A DNA stretch of 9,555 nucleotides from Clostridiales bacterium (lineage in GTDB: Bacteria; Bacillota; Clostridia; Peptostreptococcales; Anaerovoracaceae), in the NCBI GenBank assembly GCA_003542355.1, contig DPKU01000156.1:2039-11593 (forward strand), in the 5' to 3' direction. Shown here piece after piece: positions 8,215 to 9,555 of the stretch. The translations under genes and the position numbers were made by a program. The notes beneath the pieces are model-generated. The model ran no database searches, was not told the origin of the DNA, and saw only the letters and a program-made list of their open reading frames with translations. Position 1 is the first letter of the stretch; each line of letters begins with the position of its first letter.

Positions 8215-8652
8215 CTACAATATCGTATACGTACCTTTGACCATCACCCAGCTTCGGGCTTCGCAGTACAGACCGCGCCCGTCATCCTTTGGCACAAGCA
8301 GCAAATGATTGAGTGAAACAGCATTGCCGGTCTTCAGATCCTTTCCGGCAGTAAGGTCTGATATCCCGTCGATCCCGTTGTCGATGGCCGTGGCCTTTCC
8401 GCCGCGCACGATCAGTTCGGTACCGGCGCCTCCGATCAATTTTGCGCCAGCACTGACTTCTACCACCTGAAAACGATCAGATTGCGAGCCGGAAGAAAGA
8501 GAGGCAAACAACTCGTCCACATAGCTTTTGGTTACGACCGGATCCGCAGCGGTACCGGCGCCGCTTTCAGCGCCGAATATACCGGCACCGTTGAGCACCA
8601 TTCCCAGTGCGATCAGAAGAACCAACGCCCCTGTAAGTACTTTTTTATCCAT
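8215..8652 (-). CDS. Conserved exported or membrane-anchored protein of unknown function
   Basis: A 145-residue protein with an N-terminal export signal or anchor (MDKK followed by a hydrophobic stretch to about residue 27). There is no lipobox cysteine. After a Gly/Ala-rich linker come DPVVTKSYVDELF (37-49), then a compact glycine-rich domain with FQVVEVSAGAKLIGG (61-75), GTELIVRGGKATAIDNG (77-93), SDLTAGKDLKTG (98-109), NHLLLVPKDDGRGLY (115-129) and WVMVKGTYTI (135-144). I recall similar short proteins in Clostridia, always hypothetical; I know of no assigned function and see no catalytic motif. The ATG has AAGGAG 6 bases upstream. It is the first gene behind the consensus promoter at 8726-8754 and is followed by the SLH glycosidase, so it is probably made together with it and also acts at the cell surface. 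A partner of the SLH protein or of wall polymer assembly is possible but only inferred from position. Confidence 0.85.
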   Translation of the reverse strand: MDKKVLTGALVLLIALGMVLNGAGIFGAESGAGTAADPVVTKSYVDELFASLSSGSQSDRFQVVEVSAGAKLIGGAGTELIVRGGKATAIDNGIDGISDLTAGKDLKTGNAVSLNHLLLVPKDDGRGLYCEARSWVMVKGTYTIL

Positions 8653-8658
8653 TATTGT

Positions 8659-8664
8659 CTCCTT
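8659..8664 (-). promoter_or_regulatory. Ribosome binding site of the first gene of the surface operon
   Basis: AAGGAG on the minus strand, 6 bases before the ATG at 8652. It decides this start over upstream candidates such as the ATG at 8704, which lacks any Shine-Dalgarno sequence. The leader from the predicted transcription start is about 67 bases and shows no recognisable riboswitch. Confidence 0.85.
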
Positions 8665-8705
8665 CTCATCAGCCGCTGCACACCATATTTTGTGTTTCCT
8701 TCATG

Positions 8706-8740
8706 AAAAACGGGCATATATCATCATTATATATGCCCGT
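8706..8740 (-). terminator. Rho-independent terminator of nnrD (also an operator-like inverted repeat)
   Basis: The arms ACGGGCATATAT (8710-8721) and ATATATGCCCGT (8729-8740) are perfect 12-base inverted repeats around a 7-base loop. In the minus-strand transcript the hairpin is followed by a run of five U (8706-8710, the first one paired); on the plus strand no T-run follows, so the terminator works in the minus direction. It starts 34 bases past the nnrD stop codon, which is where a terminator is expected. The stem is GC-rich only at its base. Because it overlaps the promoter core, it may instead, or in addition, be a repressor-binding palindrome. Confidence 0.75.
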
Positions 8741-8754
8741 ATTCCCGGTGTCAA
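8726..8754 (-). promoter_or_regulatory. Consensus sigma-A promoter of the surface-glycan operon
   Basis: On the minus strand, TTGACA (8754-8749) is followed after exactly 17 bases by TATAAT (8731-8726), a perfect match to the housekeeping sigma-A/sigma-70 consensus in both boxes and spacing. The predicted transcription start is around 8719, giving a leader of about 67 bases to the ATG at 8652. The promoter lies entirely between the nnrD stop (8775) and the first surface gene. The -10 box is embedded in the 31-base inverted repeat 8710-8740, so a DNA-binding protein on that palindrome would block RNA polymerase. Confidence 0.9.
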
Positions 8755-8774
8755 CGAATTGGGAAGCCGGCAGT

Positions 8775-9555
8775 TTATCGGCCGACCACATTCAGGAGCG
8801 CTCTGGGAATCGCAGATACGAGATCGCCTGCGATCAATCCGTACTGGCCCAGGCTTTCACTGGCCAGATCACCGGCCAAACCGTGGATAAACACACCGGC
8901 AACGGCAGATGAAAACGCTGCCAGTCCTGCCCGATTCATCTGCGCCGCGAATGCGGCGATGACGCCCGTCAGTACGTCGCCGGCCCCGGCAGTTGCCATG
9001 CCCGGATTTCCTGTGGTATTCTCATACAGGATCCCCTCAGGATCTGCCACCAGCGTCTCTGCGCCCTTCAGCACACAACAAACCTTGTGGGCCTGTGCCA
9101 GCGTAACGGCTGCCGCTTCTCTGTCGGCAGTCACGTCGCCCGGTTCGATGTGAAGCAGACGGGCTGCTTCTCCTTCGTGAGGCGTAATAATGATTCCCTT
9201 TCCGATTCCTTTCAGCGGAATCTGAAAAGCAGCGGCAGCATTCAATGCGTCTGCGTCAACCACCACGACTCCGGTGCAGTTATCCAGGACCAGTGACAGA
9301 AGCTGTGCCGTTTCAGGTGTCCTCCTTAATCCGGGACCAATCGCCACAGCATCGTATCGCCGCAGGTCTTCGGCAGTGAGTCTTCGACTGCAGCACATGG
9401 CTTCCGGAACACCGCAGTGGATCACCGGGAAATAGACAGGGTCGCAGGCTACTGTCACCAGGCCTGCCCCACTTCGCAGCGCAGCCCGCGCACAGAGTAC
9501 GGCGGCACCCATCATCCCGGCGCTCCCCGCAGCGATCAGTACGCGGCCGTAATCC
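8775..9555 (-). CDS. nnrD: ADP/ATP-dependent NAD(P)H-hydrate dehydratase (5' end beyond window)
   Basis: 259 codons are visible and the frame stays open to the right edge; the residues before the first in-window ATG (9515) read DYGRVLIAAGSAG, a conserved part of the family, so that ATG is internal and the true start lies outside. The enzyme dehydrates S-NAD(P)H hydrate back to NAD(P)H, using ADP or ATP, in cytoplasmic metabolite repair. Counted from 9515, landmarks are ALRSGAGLVTV (12-22), VAIGPGL (57-63), VVVDADALNA (84-93), IIITPHEGEAARLL (108-121), VLKGAETLV (148-156) and NPGMATAGAGDVLTGV (170-185), with Asp180 the expected catalytic aspartate. The usual GGSGD appears here as AGAGD. In many bacteria this domain is the C-terminal half of a fusion with the NnrE epimerase; the cut gene does not show which form is present. 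A terminator follows, separating it from the surface operon. Confidence 0.94.
   Translation of the reverse strand, partial: DYGRVLIAAGSAGMMGAAVLCARAALRSGAGLVTVACDPVYFPVIHCGVPEAMCCSRRLTAEDLRRYDAVAIGPGLRRTPETAQLLSLVLDNCTGVVVVDADALNAAAAFQIPLKGIGKGIIITPHEGEAARLLHIEPGDVTADREAAAVTLAQAHKVCCVLKGAETLVADPEGILYENTTGNPGMATAGAGDVLTGVIAAFAAQMNRAGLAAFSSAVAGVFIHGLAGDLASESLGQYGLIAGDLVSAIPRALLNVVGR

Noticed and set aside
8669..8704. An 11-residue upstream open frame (MKETQNMVCSG) in the leader of the surface operon
   Set aside because: No Shine-Dalgarno before its ATG (only a T-run), no runs of one regulatory codon, and no attenuator-like alternative hairpins seen; probably chance.
9513..9515. ATG at 9515 as the start of nnrD
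   Set aside because: The frame continues upstream with conserved family residues (DYGRVLIAAGSAG) to the window edge, so this Met is internal.

Overview
The window looks like a chromosomal piece of a Gram-positive bacterium of the Bacillota, most likely an anaerobic member of the Clostridia. This rests on moderately high GC, strong AGGAGG-type ribosome binding sites, a perfect sigma-A promoter, S-layer homology (SLH) domains, a CsaB-type pyruvyl transferase and a DUF4330 protein. The genus cannot be named from sequence alone. All seven real genes lie on the minus strand and are read from the right edge to the left edge. No rRNA, tRNA, CRISPR array, insertion sequence or pseudogene was seen.

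Right edge (8775-9555): the 3' part of nnrD, the ADP/ATP-dependent NAD(P)H-hydrate dehydratase, a metabolite-repair enzyme. It ends just before a compact control region (8706-8754). That region holds a hairpin plus U-tract that should terminate nnrD. A consensus promoter (TTGACA, 17 bp, TATAAT) overlaps the same inverted repeat and fires into the next block.

Main block (1-8652): six tightly packed genes, probably one operon. In order of transcription they are: a small exported protein of unknown function; a 1027-residue exported protein with a phosphodiester glycosidase (NAGPA-like) domain, Ig-like and carbohydrate-binding-like modules and three C-terminal SLH repeats; a 734-residue fusion of a GT4 glycosyltransferase with a CsaB-type polysaccharide pyruvyl transferase; a second, TuaH-like glycosyltransferase; a membrane-anchored DUF4330 protein; and the N-terminal 378 residues of an O-antigen ligase/polymerase-family membrane protein cut by the left edge. 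Gaps are 52, 10, -4, 15 and 12 bases.

Taken together this is a cell-surface glycopolymer locus. The glycosyltransferases would build a secondary cell wall polymer, CsaB would add ketal-pyruvate, and the ligase-family protein would polymerise or transfer the glycan outside the membrane. The SLH protein is the type of protein that binds pyruvylated wall polymer. The link between SLH domains and CsaB pyruvylation is established in Bacillus anthracis and related bacteria. That the surface-anchored phosphodiester glycosidase acts on this same polymer is my inference.
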